Origin: Ciona intestinalis
Taxonomy: Eukaryota > Chordata > Ascidiacea > Phlebobranchia > Cionidae
Length of the DNA stretch: 64,000 bases
Reading direction: 5' to 3'
NCBI RefSeq assembly: GCF_000224145.3
Contig: NC_020179.2
Location: forward strand, 3,375,885-3,439,884
Below are positions 1 through 9,422 of the stretch, piece by piece; positions within the stretch are counted from its first letter, which is position 1, and every line of letters starts with the position of its first letter. A model generated the notes under the pieces. It searched no databases. It was given only the letters and a program-made list of their open reading frames with translations, and was not told where the DNA came from. A program made the position numbers and the translations under genes.

Positions 1-12
1 ATCCAAGTTCTT

Positions 13-3000
13 TTATATGTAATCACACGCGTTCTGCACAAGACGAAACTTCTGCCTGAAAAGTTGACGATCTGAGTTGTAACCATCGTCAATATGCACG
101 GCGTCGCTCGGTGTCCAGTCGCCACCCCATCGAAGTCCAGCTCGTTTTAAATTGTTAATCAAACAGTTGGCGTAAGGGTTTCTTTGCCCTGTAGGATAAA
201 TATAGTAGGTTGGGGAAGATGGTACAAGATTTGTTTTATTTTGTCAAAACATTCAAAAAAATTTATAATTGAAGTCTCGCGTATATAAAAGAACGATGCT
301 AGTTGTTAAAAAATCATGTATGCTCGATAGAAATATGGACATCATGTTCTGTTATGTATATACAGTAGGGTGGCATTTGGTAGTAAACAAAGAACATTCC
401 AAGAATTATAAAACTGTATTCTCACGACTTCCATATACACCGTTGTTAATGGTTTTAAACATGATCAGAATATTTATATATTATGTACTAAAGGTGTTCC
501 GACTTCCCCACCCTACCATATATATATATAAACTCTACACGCATTCACATTCCAAACCTTCTAAACAAATCATGTTGCACCATCCAATAGGAGTAGCTAA
601 ATTGAATGCAATGGCGTGCCCAATGAGGTAATTGCTGAACCTTGCAGGTCGAATGCTTCCATCCAGATTTGGCCTTCGCTTTTTGAAAGAATGTATCACA
701 TGAACCTAAAAATACGCCATTTAGTTCTCGTCTTGTGGGGTAAGATAAGATACTGTTAGTACCTATAAAACCACTCTTTCCTAATCGGGTTTTGTATTTT
801 CTAATCGGGTAACAGTTAATAGCGCTCTTTTGGAGTCGTCGGCATGCGGTTATTTAATTCGGTAAGTATTCTTCGTATAAACAATCAAAAAAATTTAAAT
901 TTATAATTATTCACTTAAATAAAATCACTCACAAAGTTACATACGTAGTAATTCGTAATAGGACACGAGGTGTGTAAAACAGAACACCTGTGTTCTAACA
1001 ATCGTCCTTGCCCCGCCACGCCAGTATGAATATATAGCTTGTCCTTGCCCCGCCACGCCAGTATGAATATATATAATATAGAAAGGTGTTTACCACTACA
1101 TCGCATATGACTGCGTAACTATGGACTTGTGTCATAGATGGAACGAATTCTGGATGTACTACGATCATTCTGTCGTTCAATCCAATTACTTTCTTTGTCT
1201 TGTATTTTACCAAAGGACAATCTGAAAAATAAAGCAAGATACGTTCATTCAAATTACACAACAAAAGATTTAACCATTACTTGCTATTTGTAAATTTTAT
1301 ACAGTTATCATTCCGTACGCCTCGGTGGCCTAATGGATAAGGCATTGGCCTCCTAAGCCAAGGATTGTGGGTTCGTGTCCCACCCGAGTTGTTATGCTTA
1401 CCTTTTGTTCGCGAGATTAAATTTATCAAGTATAGCGAACGGCAAAACAAAGTTTAATTTATGTAGTTTTACGCAAATGGTGGCGACGCAAACTAAACTT
1501 TAATATTTCCCAAATTTTAGCATATCTGTTATTAATGTAATATATTACACGATCTATAAAAACTCAATTAAAAAGGTGGGAACATGCGCCTCGGTGGCCT
1601 AATGGATAAGGCATTGGCCTCCTAAGCCAAGGATTGTGGGTTCGAGTCCCACCCGAGGTGATAATTATTTTACATATTTCCAAATAAACGAAATAGTAAT
1701 TCTGTGCAATGGAATTCGCGAGGATGAGGTTTGTACGATAAAATAGAGTGAAAAGATGTCCCATCTTCCCCACCCTACTATAAAAGCTGATTACCTCCAG
1801 CTATTGGTGTAACCGGTGTGGTTGGTGGTCTCGCAGGCTCACAACATTTTCTTGAGGTTGGTCCGCCACATTTTCCAGCTACGTATTCTCCATCACACGA
1901 ATTTCCTATATTTTTACATTCTCCCTCCGATGCTGTACACAAGGCATCCCCCAGTCTCCAAACCTGTTCCGTAGCCAAACCTGCGAAACAACATACGAGA
2001 TAAAATCGATATGGCCTGGCCATCTAAAACGTTTAAAGCATATTGTTATGTGTAGTAGAACATTGTATAGTTGCGATATTAATAATAAATGTTTAATTTT
2101 ATTTATAGTAGGGTTGGGAAGACGGGACACCTCTTAATTTTATTTTCTTGTCTCATTTGGTAGTAAACAAAGAACATTCAAAGAATTCTAAAACCATATT
2201 CTCAAAACGACTCTCCTAGGCCGTTGTTACCTGTTTAAAACACGATCGGGGTGTTTGGATATTATGTGCTAAATAAAGGGGTCCCATCCTATTCACAAAA
2301 CTATAATACCGTGGGAATACACAAACACACCGGAAAGCAATTTTGAGATATTAATCTTGTTTTGTCGCATACAAAATGCCCAAGGCATATTATGCGGCTA
2401 TTGTGACATTTCTATATCAAATACGACAAAGATATCAAATCATGTTCTTCCACTTTTCGGGACTTGTTTTTATAATTTAGTTCGTACATACCATGTGGTA
2501 TAATTTGACACACGACACATACTTTTGAAAGACATTTTACGAGAACGTGTAGTGGTGCTCGTTCAATTTTTAGACTTAAAAAATAATCGTTAAGGAAAAA
2601 TATTGTCTAATTTAACCACAATTATTTAGTAATGTAACACGCGCGTCGGTGGCCTAATGGATAAGGCATTGGCCTCCTAAGCCAAGGATTGTGGGTTCGA
2701 GTCCCACCCGAGGTGGTATTACTTTTTCCTACTTCCAACTTCCCAACTTTAGGGAACGAAACTTATTAAACACTTTACTCCAATTTTAATATAAACAATG
2801 CATCAGTCTTATTTTGTACAGTTAGAAAGATTTGAACACGGTAACTTTTTGATAATCTAATATTTTGAACTTTTTGTGACGTAAGACCTGTGTAAGCCTC
2901 GGTGGCCTAATGGATAAGGCATTGGCCTCCTAAGCCAAGGATTGTGGGTTCGAGTCCCATCCGGGGTGATTATTTTATTTTTCCAGTTTTATATATTTAA

Positions 3001-4478
3001 TTAGCGGGTGGCAAACTACCCAACAATTAGTTATAGAAAGCTTTTACGCGAATAATGGCGATGCAAACTTAACATTTGTTGGGCTAGAAGGTATATTTTA
3101 AACTAAAAACGTTTTTACTTTTTTTAATAGACAAGTATTGCTAATTCAATTGCGATTATTTCATTATTATACGCCCGCCTCGGTGGCCTAATGGATAAGG
3201 CATTGGCCTCCTAAGCCAAGGATTGTGGGTTCGAGTCCCACCCGAGGTGCTACAATGAGTATTGTTTTAACATTGCACTATTTGTATATTAGTACTTTAA
3301 ACTTACAGAATAGCATAATTTTATGTTTGAAGAACTATCGAAGCTTACATTTAAGTTTCTATTTGTCAAAATCGTCATTAAGTTTAATTTATTGTCGTAA
3401 CTAAAATATATACTTGACGAAACACGCGCCTCGGTGGCCTAATGGATAAGGCATTGGCCTCCTAAGCCAAGGATTGTGGGTTCGAGTCCCACCCGAGGTG
3501 CTCTGATAATTTTTTTTATCTTAGCAACTATATGCCAGACAACAACAGTGATAGCACGCATGTTAAGGTTTCATACTCCAGGTGCCCGCTTAACAAGTTA
3601 TCACATTTTAACTTTGTAGGTGATTGTTTTTATGCATAGCTGATTAGGAAAAACATTTTAATGAACACTTGATTAGTATCTTACCCAATGCTATACAAGC
3701 CAACATCGGTACGGAAGCGAAGAGCCATTAACCCGTACCACTATTCCGCGGCGCCATGTGTACTTATCTTACCGTACAGTACAATACATACAGAGCCATT
3801 AAACTTACATGCTGCATCACACATTGCGCAACATCTTCTATCCACCCCACCAAGACATAAACCACTCTTCCAGGAAGCCAAACATTTCGTAATGGGCCAT
3901 TCTAAACATTCGCCTCCAGTATTGGTACATGCAGTGTCCGCATCTAGGTCAAAATAATTTGTGTCGATTTTGGGAAATCAAGAGCAGTTTTCATAATCTA
4001 TATCTTTAACAGTGAACGGGCAAATGTTGCTTATTAGACTCATTTTATTGGATAGACAGAACGCCTTTAGCACATATTATCCAAATATCTTGATCGTGTT
4101 TTAAACAATTAACAACGGTCAGTGGATGTCGTAAGGATACGTTATTGAATTATTAGAATGTTCTTTGTTTACTACCAAATGGGACGGGAGAATTAAATGA
4201 AAGGGTGTTTTATCTTACCCCAACCCTATAATATTAAACCGCTAATTAACATATTCTCAAAAAAATACGGTCGCAAGTTTTACTAGTTTTTTAAGAAACA
4301 TATGTTAACTACTAAAACTGTCAACGGTATAAATAATGAAGCAGTTCCACAACCCCCAAGACCTAAATATCACAATAGATAATTAAAACAAAAATTAATT
4401 GCCAATATGGATAACGCAGTTACACTATACTTTACCTGCAGCGGCGAGAAAACTGATTGCGACAACTAACCAGATCAT
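13..4478 (-). CDS. Secreted M15 (VanY-like) peptidase-fold protein, probable pseudoenzyme
   Basis: Six exons read on the minus strand: 4478-4436, 3943-3809, 1980-1795, 1221-1094, 705-558, 188-13. All have GT-AG borders and matching phases (1,1,1,0,1), giving 271 codons and a TAA stop. Residues 1-14 (MIWLVVAISFLAAA) form a signal peptide. Residues about 15-60 and 60-110 are two related cysteine-rich modules, each ending in a CC pair after a Gly-rich turn (GGVDRRCC, GGPTSRKCC). A Pro/Thr linker follows. Residues 122-271 resemble the D,D-carboxypeptidase / endolysin M15 fold: VHVIHSF, then SNYLIGHAIAF (188-198), GWCN, GLRWGGDW (231-238) and AVHIDDG (243-249). Active M15 enzymes carry S-x-H-x(3)-G-x-A-x-D; here the His is Tyr190 and the Asp is Ala197, while His245 remains. 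Zinc binding is therefore probably lost. Active relatives cut bacterial peptidoglycan; a binding or defence role here is inference. The introns host tRNA genes. Confidence 0.8.
204..529. mobile_element. MITE family A, two truncated copies
   Basis: Family A is a short element of about 190 bp. Its near-perfect terminal inverted repeats run ATAGTAGGGTGGGG to CCCCACCCTACTAT, next to GATGGGACACC / GGTGTCCCATC, and insertions sit in TA-rich sites. The inside contains TTTGTTTACTACCAAATGGG and a block around CTCCCATAGACCGTTGTTAA. No coding capacity is visible, so it is a non-autonomous DNA transposon. Here a truncated copy (about 204-365) abuts a second (about 366-529) in the last intron of the M15-like gene. 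Confidence 0.8.
735..875. mobile_element. MITE family A, partial
   Basis: A truncated, diverged copy with GTGGGGTAAGATAAGATAC at one end and the internal block around CTCTTTTGGAGTCGT. It lies in intron 4 of the M15-like gene. Confidence 0.6.
925..1082 (+). mobile_element. SINE tail (family B), partly duplicated
   Basis: Matches the 3' half of the composite SINE: CACAAAGTTACATACG, then ACGAGGTGTGTAAAACAG and CCTTGCCCCGCCACGC. The last segment of about 35 bp is repeated in tandem at 1040-1075. It lies in intron 4 of the M15-like gene. Confidence 0.7.
1319..1391 (+). pseudogene. tRNA-Arg (CCT) copy 1, degenerate
   Basis: This 73-nt cloverleaf has anticodon loop CTCCTAA (anticodon CCT). It differs from the other copies in the T-loop, TTCGTGT instead of TTCGAGT, which removes the near-invariant A58. 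It also has a mismatch near the 3' end of the acceptor stem (GAGTTG for GAGGTG). It lies in intron 3 of the M15-like gene and is probably non-functional. Confidence 0.75.
1588..1660 (+). tRNA. tRNA-Arg (CCT) copy 2
   Basis: A 73-nt cloverleaf matching the consensus of the array: acceptor stem GCCTCGG paired with CCGAGGT (one G-U), anticodon CCT in loop CTCCTAA, T-loop TTCGAGT. No intron and no encoded CCA. A T-rich tract follows within about 10 nt. It lies in intron 3 of the M15-like gene, opposite strand. Confidence 0.95.
1752..1784. mobile_element. MITE family A terminal fragment
   Basis: Only one terminal inverted repeat remains (GATGTCCCATCTTCCCCACC then CTACTATA), about 10 bp from the exon 3 donor of the M15-like gene. 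Confidence 0.65.
2105..2298. mobile_element. MITE family A, near full length
   Basis: Starts ATAGTAGGGTTGGGAAGACG and carries the family's internal blocks; the far end is diverged. It lies in intron 2 of the M15-like gene. Confidence 0.8.
2643..2715 (+). tRNA. tRNA-Arg (CCT) copy 3
   Basis: Same 73-nt tRNA-Arg(CCT). Position 3 of the acceptor stem is G instead of C (GCGTCGG), which breaks one pair; otherwise identical to the consensus. A TTTTT run follows. It lies in intron 2 of the M15-like gene. Confidence 0.85.
2896..2968 (+). tRNA. tRNA-Arg (CCT) copy 4
   Basis: Same tRNA-Arg(CCT), with two changes near the 3' end (CCCATCCGGGG for CCCACCCGAGG). Both keep G-U wobble pairs in the T and acceptor stems, so the fold survives. 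TTTT and TTTTT runs follow. It lies in intron 2 of the M15-like gene. Confidence 0.88.
3177..3249 (+). tRNA. tRNA-Arg (CCT) copy 5
   Basis: Consensus 73-nt tRNA-Arg(CCT) with all stems paired. It lies in intron 2 of the M15-like gene. Its 5' flank (3046-3068) shares a 23-nt block with the flanks of copies 2 and 7. A TTTT run follows. Confidence 0.95.
3428..3500 (+). tRNA. tRNA-Arg (CCT) copy 6
   Basis: Consensus 73-nt tRNA-Arg(CCT), followed within 15 nt by an eight-T run that fits an RNA polymerase III terminator. It lies in intron 2 of the M15-like gene. Confidence 0.95.
4066..4233. mobile_element. MITE family A, one end missing
   Basis: Contains CTTTAGCACATATTATCCAA, the ACAACGGTC block, TTTGTTTACTACCAAATGGG and an end CCCCAACCCTATAAT. 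It lies in intron 1 of the M15-like gene. Confidence 0.75.
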
Positions 4479-4739
4479 AATAACACCCTGTTATCCGAAC
4501 TACTTATTCTGTTGGTTTATCCAAAACACAATACGTTACAAATTGGGCTACCGATCGCGTGGCAAACCAGTCGTCCGCGTGCCCTCGAGCCTAAACCAAA
4601 ATGTGGTTATTGAACGAATCGGCGAAGACGTCATAAGCTTAAAGCTTCAAATTGTGTAAGATTTGTATCAAGTAACACTAAACATCGGCAAGAGGCGACG
4701 GGCAGACGGCCAATGTTTTAAAACTGGTACAGGTCAGTG

Positions 4740-4885
4740 CATGGTATACTCGAAGGAAAGTAACTAATTTATGCTCGCGTGGCGGGCAACGGATGTCGTT
4801 ATAACACGGGTGTTCTGTATCATACCCCTCGAGTCCGCGAGTACGATTTACCATGTATGTATAACTTTGTGGGTAATTATTTGGG
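4740..4885 (-). mobile_element. SINE tail (family B), minus orientation
   Basis: Matches the reverse complement of the SINE 3' half (GCGTGGCGGGCAACGG, CGTTATAACACGGGTGTTCT, ATAACTTTGTGGGTAAT). It lies between the M15-like gene start and the inverted repeat. Confidence 0.7.
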
Positions 4886-5005
4886 CGATTATTTTTGTTG
4901 TGGCAAATATCTAAACAATATGTTATTTGGGTATTTTTTACGTAAATAGTAGCGACGCAAACTTAACTTTAATAATCTACAAACATAAGTGTAGTTATTA
5001 CTGAC

Positions 5006-5147
5006 TTAATTAACTTTTCTATAGATTGGGTATTATATTAAATCGTGTGTAGTTGTTTAGTCTTACTTTTCAGTCTTAGTCTTACTGACTAAACAACTAC
5101 ACACGATTTAATATAATAAATACACGATCTATAGAAAAGTCAATTAA
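5006..5147. repeat. Long inverted repeat upstream of tRNA copy 7
   Basis: A 32-bp perfect pair of arms (5031-5062 and 5087-5118) surrounds a 24-nt loop. A further outer arm of about 20 bp follows (5006-5026 against about 5127-5147, one mismatch). The outer part matches the 5' flank of tRNA copy 2, so the palindrome looks like a local inverted duplication of tRNA flank DNA. Confidence 0.85.
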
Positions 5148-5163
5148 CAACATCGAGACACGC

Positions 5164-5236
5164 GCCTCGGTGGCCTAATGGATAAGGCATTGGCCTCCTA
5201 AGCCAAGGATTGTGGGTTCGAGTCCCACCCGAGGTG
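5164..5236 (+). tRNA. tRNA-Arg (CCT) copy 7
   Basis: Consensus 73-nt tRNA-Arg(CCT), the only copy outside the introns of the M15-like gene, about 690 bp upstream of its start codon. A long inverted repeat ends 17 nt before it. A six-T run lies about 13 nt after it. Confidence 0.95.
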
Positions 5237-5271
5237 TTAGAGGTAATATTTTTTAACGTTGCACTATTTAT

Positions 5272-5464
5272 ATAGTAGGGTGGGGGAGGATGGGACACCT
5301 CTTCATTTAATTTTCTTGTCACATTTGATAGAAAACAAAGATCAATCAACGAATTATAAAACCGTATCCTCACGAATCCCATAGACCGTTTTTATTGGTT
5401 AAAACACAATCAAGATAATTGGACATTCTGTGTAAAGGTGTCTCATTTCCCCCAACCCTACTAT
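5272..5464. mobile_element. MITE family A, full length
   Basis: The cleanest copy in the window: 193 bp, from ATAGTAGGGTGGGGGAGGAT to the inverted end CCCCCAACCCTACTAT, flanked by TA. It stops 14 bp before the gap. Confidence 0.9.
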
Positions 5465-5478
5465 ATAAACAGTGCAAC

Positions 5479-5978
5479 NNNNNNNNNNNNNNNNNNNNNN
5501 NNNNNNNNNNNNNNNNNNNNNNNNNNNNNNNNNNNNNNNNNNNNNNNNNNNNNNNNNNNNNNNNNNNNNNNNNNNNNNNNNNNNNNNNNNNNNNNNNNNN
5601 NNNNNNNNNNNNNNNNNNNNNNNNNNNNNNNNNNNNNNNNNNNNNNNNNNNNNNNNNNNNNNNNNNNNNNNNNNNNNNNNNNNNNNNNNNNNNNNNNNNN
5701 NNNNNNNNNNNNNNNNNNNNNNNNNNNNNNNNNNNNNNNNNNNNNNNNNNNNNNNNNNNNNNNNNNNNNNNNNNNNNNNNNNNNNNNNNNNNNNNNNNNN
5801 NNNNNNNNNNNNNNNNNNNNNNNNNNNNNNNNNNNNNNNNNNNNNNNNNNNNNNNNNNNNNNNNNNNNNNNNNNNNNNNNNNNNNNNNNNNNNNNNNNNN
5901 NNNNNNNNNNNNNNNNNNNNNNNNNNNNNNNNNNNNNNNNNNNNNNNNNNNNNNNNNNNNNNNNNNNNNNNNNNNNNN
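5479..5978. other. Assembly gap, 500 N
   Basis: Exactly 500 N, so probably an arbitrary gap length. A MITE lies on each side (5272-5464 and 6047-6234), so the gap probably reflects repeats. Confidence 0.99.
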
Positions 5979-6046
5979 CATACCAGACAAAGATATAAGC
6001 GACTTTTTAATGCCGTAATACTGACTATTCTTTTTTTCATGTATAA

Positions 6047-6234
6047 TACAGGGAAGGCGGGACACCTTTGTATTTTATTCCTTGCCCCGTTTAGAAGTAA
6101 ACAAAAAAACATTCAAAGAAATATAAAACCGTATCTTCACGACTCCCACAGACCGTTGTTAATTATCTAAAACTCTATGAAGATATTTGGATATTATGTG
6201 CTCAATGTGTCCCGTCTTTCCCCACCCTGCTGTA
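6047..6234. mobile_element. MITE family A, diverged full length
   Basis: Ends are ATACAGGGAAGGCGGGACACC and CCCACCCTGCTGTAT, with the usual internal AACAAAAAAACATTC and GACCGTTGTTAATT blocks. Confidence 0.8.
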
Positions 6235-8373
6235 TGACAAAATCATTGCCACTGTTACGACATTACTGTATATATATATAAAAGTGCGTACAAAATGTTA
6301 CTTCAAAAAGTAATAATCAAAATCCTTAAATAAAAGTATAGCCCTGTATTCTAACGTTAATAATTTTCATTATATGCCATATATGGTATGTTTGTCGAAA
6401 CTAAGCAATAACTATACCTGTTGTTCTGCAGCTTTTCTGCTGCAAAAATGCGCTAACGGATGGCGATTCAAAGTTTCGCGCTGGACCTTTCGGGTCAAAT
6501 TTTCCACGTAGAACTTCGCAGGTGAATTACGACGTGCTACGCGACGATTTGTGACGTCACAATGGCCGAACGCTTTAAATCACGCGCTCGTAAAAAATCA
6601 CCTGCGAATTTTGAAATGATATACTGCTTGTCGTGTCCAACGCTTACGTTTAAAAACTCTTTTTCTTATTTTTTTTATTTTCGTTGTTGAAAATTTTTGT
6701 TTTTTTATTAGTATACCCTTATTTTGTCATATTATTTTCTACGTGGGTGAGGTCCTACTGAGATTGAGGGTTGAGTTGGACCGTTACACAGACACCTAGA
6801 ACGCTACAACCCATTTATTAATACACACTATATAACAAATTATAGAAAAACAGAAATAGAACTCAGTTTCTATAGTCTCCGTTAAACGTTACGTCATCAA
6901 AGCATACGTCATCAAAGTTGACGTCATCAAAGTGAAAGTTATTTACGGTAAAGCTCAACCTGAAACGAGCGGCTCGTGCCGAATAATGTTTATTATGACG
7001 TAATAAACACGTCTAGAATTTGTTAGCATGCGGTGTAATTGCCTCGACGTGCTTTTATCTAAAAACGCGAAAGCGACGTTATGTTTAATGAACAAACAGA
7101 TTAGGTATGCCCGTAAGCTTGACTTTTAAAGAGAGCGTTTCAGAAAAACGTTTGATTTTAGTTCGTCTGCAATGATTTTACTGTCTAAATCAGATTTGCG
7201 AAACCCAAATAAAGAGGTAAATACAAATACACCACGCAAGTTTAAAACAAATCAATAGAATTTGCGCTGCGTTTGAACAATCAACGTTATTCGAGGGAAA
7301 AAATTGAACAATAACGTTATTCGAGGGAAAAATTTAATCAATCCTTCATTTTTTTAACCAAAAAAAAACATTTCACCAAAAAAATAAAACCTTAAAACGG
7401 GAACAAAATAAACGCAGTAAGGACTGTACATACAGCTTGTCGTCTGTTTTTCATTTATTTCATTAAAAGCTGGAGACCCGATCATATGACAGCTGAGCTT
7501 TGTAAGTTACCTGTGTGGTATAAGAGGAAATGTATTGTAATACAACATCGGTTCGGGAAGTTTGGGTTCGTTTCTCACGGTCGACCCTTCGCCGCTTCCG
7601 CACATTCGCTCCCGTGACGTCATATCTGCTCCTGTGACGTCACACTGCGATCGGAACCGCTTCGTCCGCCATTTTCCCACCGGTGTAGACCCTAGTGATG
7701 TAACAATAGTAAGACAATGGAAATGAAGTTTCTTCAAGAAGCACCGCGCCCGCACGCGTTGCGTTATTATGACGTAACAATGCGGTCAACTACGTCACAC
7801 ACACCGCGTCGCGTCCAGCAAGCGTACCTTCCTGCGCGTTGTCGAACTAAAAATGATCAATATAAGTTTCCTATATTCTATTCATGCAAAACCACGGGAG
7901 TGAAAATCAAACGCGGCCGAAAACTTAAAGGTAAAACAAATGAAACAATGGCGGATTTTTTCCTACGTAATCGAATATAAGCAGGCGTGGTAATAGGAGC
8001 GTATTCATTGCATACGGTCTTGCTATCAATCTAGTCTACTTAGTTTTATATCGAAAGCTAGATTTGCACTTCCCAGCTTCCTTTCACATTATGGCAGCTC
8101 TGATTCGGCGTGATGACGTCACATTGGCCATGACGTCACAGTATGACGTAGGATAGGTGTCGGTTGAGAATTCATAACATGACAATTCGATGTTTGGCGC
8201 GAAAAGCGAAAGACAGAGAAAGTACTTTGAAGTCGAGTAAGCGATCGTTTGCAGAGTATTGTTACGCATGTAAGGGCATTGTGACGTAACAGTTACTTCT
8301 GTAGGCGACGCGAAATTTTTAAAGAGTGTAGGATTTTGTAAAACATATATAGTATATATATGCTTAAATATAT

Positions 8374-8569
8374 ATAGTACAGTGAGGTAAGATAGATTAT
8401 GTTAGCACGTATAATATTCCATATTTGCTAATCGTGTTTTCAACAATTAACGACGCTGTTTTAGAGCCATGAGGTTACAGGATATAATTTTGTATTTATT
8501 CTTTGTTTACTTTCAAACAGGACGATAAAGGTTTATAAAAACATGGCCCATTCTATCGCAGCCTACTAT
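8374..8569. mobile_element. MITE family A, GTAC subtype, diverged
   Basis: Starts ATAGTACAGTGAGGTAAGAT and ends GCAGCCTACTAT. It lies 2 kb upstream of Cdx. Confidence 0.7.
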
Positions 8570-8804
8570 ATATTTCAGTTATAAGGTTAACCGGACTACA
8601 CAGTTTTAAATAGAAATGTAGAGATTTTTAGACAAGCGAGTAATAAATCAGTTTTAACTTGGTGTTATAAAACGAAACTTCATTTTTTTCATTGCTTTGT
8701 GCGAGAATAGGTATCAGTAGCAAGTTAACAGAATTTAAGGTTTACAGCTGGTAAATTTACCCACGTATTTACATATATTGTGTATAAAAAAGTAGTATGT
8801 ATGG

Positions 8805-8935
8805 TGAAACATTCAAAGAGTTATAAAACCGTATTTTCGCGACTTCCATAGACCGTTGTTAGTTGTGTAAAACACGATCAGAATATCAAGATAGTATGTG
8901 CAAAAAATAACCCGACTTCCCCCCACCCTACTATA
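8805..8935. mobile_element. MITE family A, half copy
   Basis: Runs from the internal AACATTCAAAGAGTTATAAA block to the end CCCCCCACCCTACTATAC. Confidence 0.75.
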
Positions 8936-9282
8936 CATCAAGTGTAATTTATAGGAGCAAAAATCAAATACCATTCGGCAGCAGTTTTAACGCGTGAAAC
9001 ATATATCGCTACATTGAATGCTTGCCTGGTCCGTATACCGCCAGACTGGATAAAACAACGCAAACAATACTCTATTGACCAAACAGTATCGTTTTTGCCT
9101 TGATCTGGCCGTGGAACGCTCTACACGCGATTCGAATGGAAATTATTTGTACAGAGTGTTGTGATGGTTTGGTAATGTTAAGATTTTGGGGGGTAGTAGT
9201 TAATGTAATTAAATATGCTGATAAAATATGTTCATATTTTTTTAATTTAAATATTATTTATTGAATTTGGTAAGTTATGTCT

Positions 9283-9422
9283 TTAAAAGGGACAAGGTTT
9301 TAACAACGGTCTATGAGAGCCGAGGATACGGTTATATAATTCTTTATACCTTGCTTGTTTACTGGTAAATGGGACGAGAAAAATGAATCAAAGGTGTCCC
9401 ACATTCCCTCAAACTACCATAG
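9283..9422. mobile_element. MITE family A, partial
   Basis: Contains the ACAACGGTCTATGAGAG block, ACTGGTAAATGGGACGAG and the end AAAGGTGTCCCACATTCC. Confidence 0.7.

Noticed and set aside
269-631. 120-codon open frame on plus
   Set aside because: Runs through two MITE fragments and antisense to exon 5 of the M15-like gene.
1564-1773. Open frame on minus ending in a conserved-looking peptide, seen again at 5140-5382
   Set aside because: The shared peptide is the antisense translation of tRNA-Arg, a well-known spurious database protein.
7717-7980. 87-codon open frame upstream of Cdx
   Set aside because: No domain, no splice context and low-complexity basic composition; TGACGTCA-type words suggest regulatory DNA instead.
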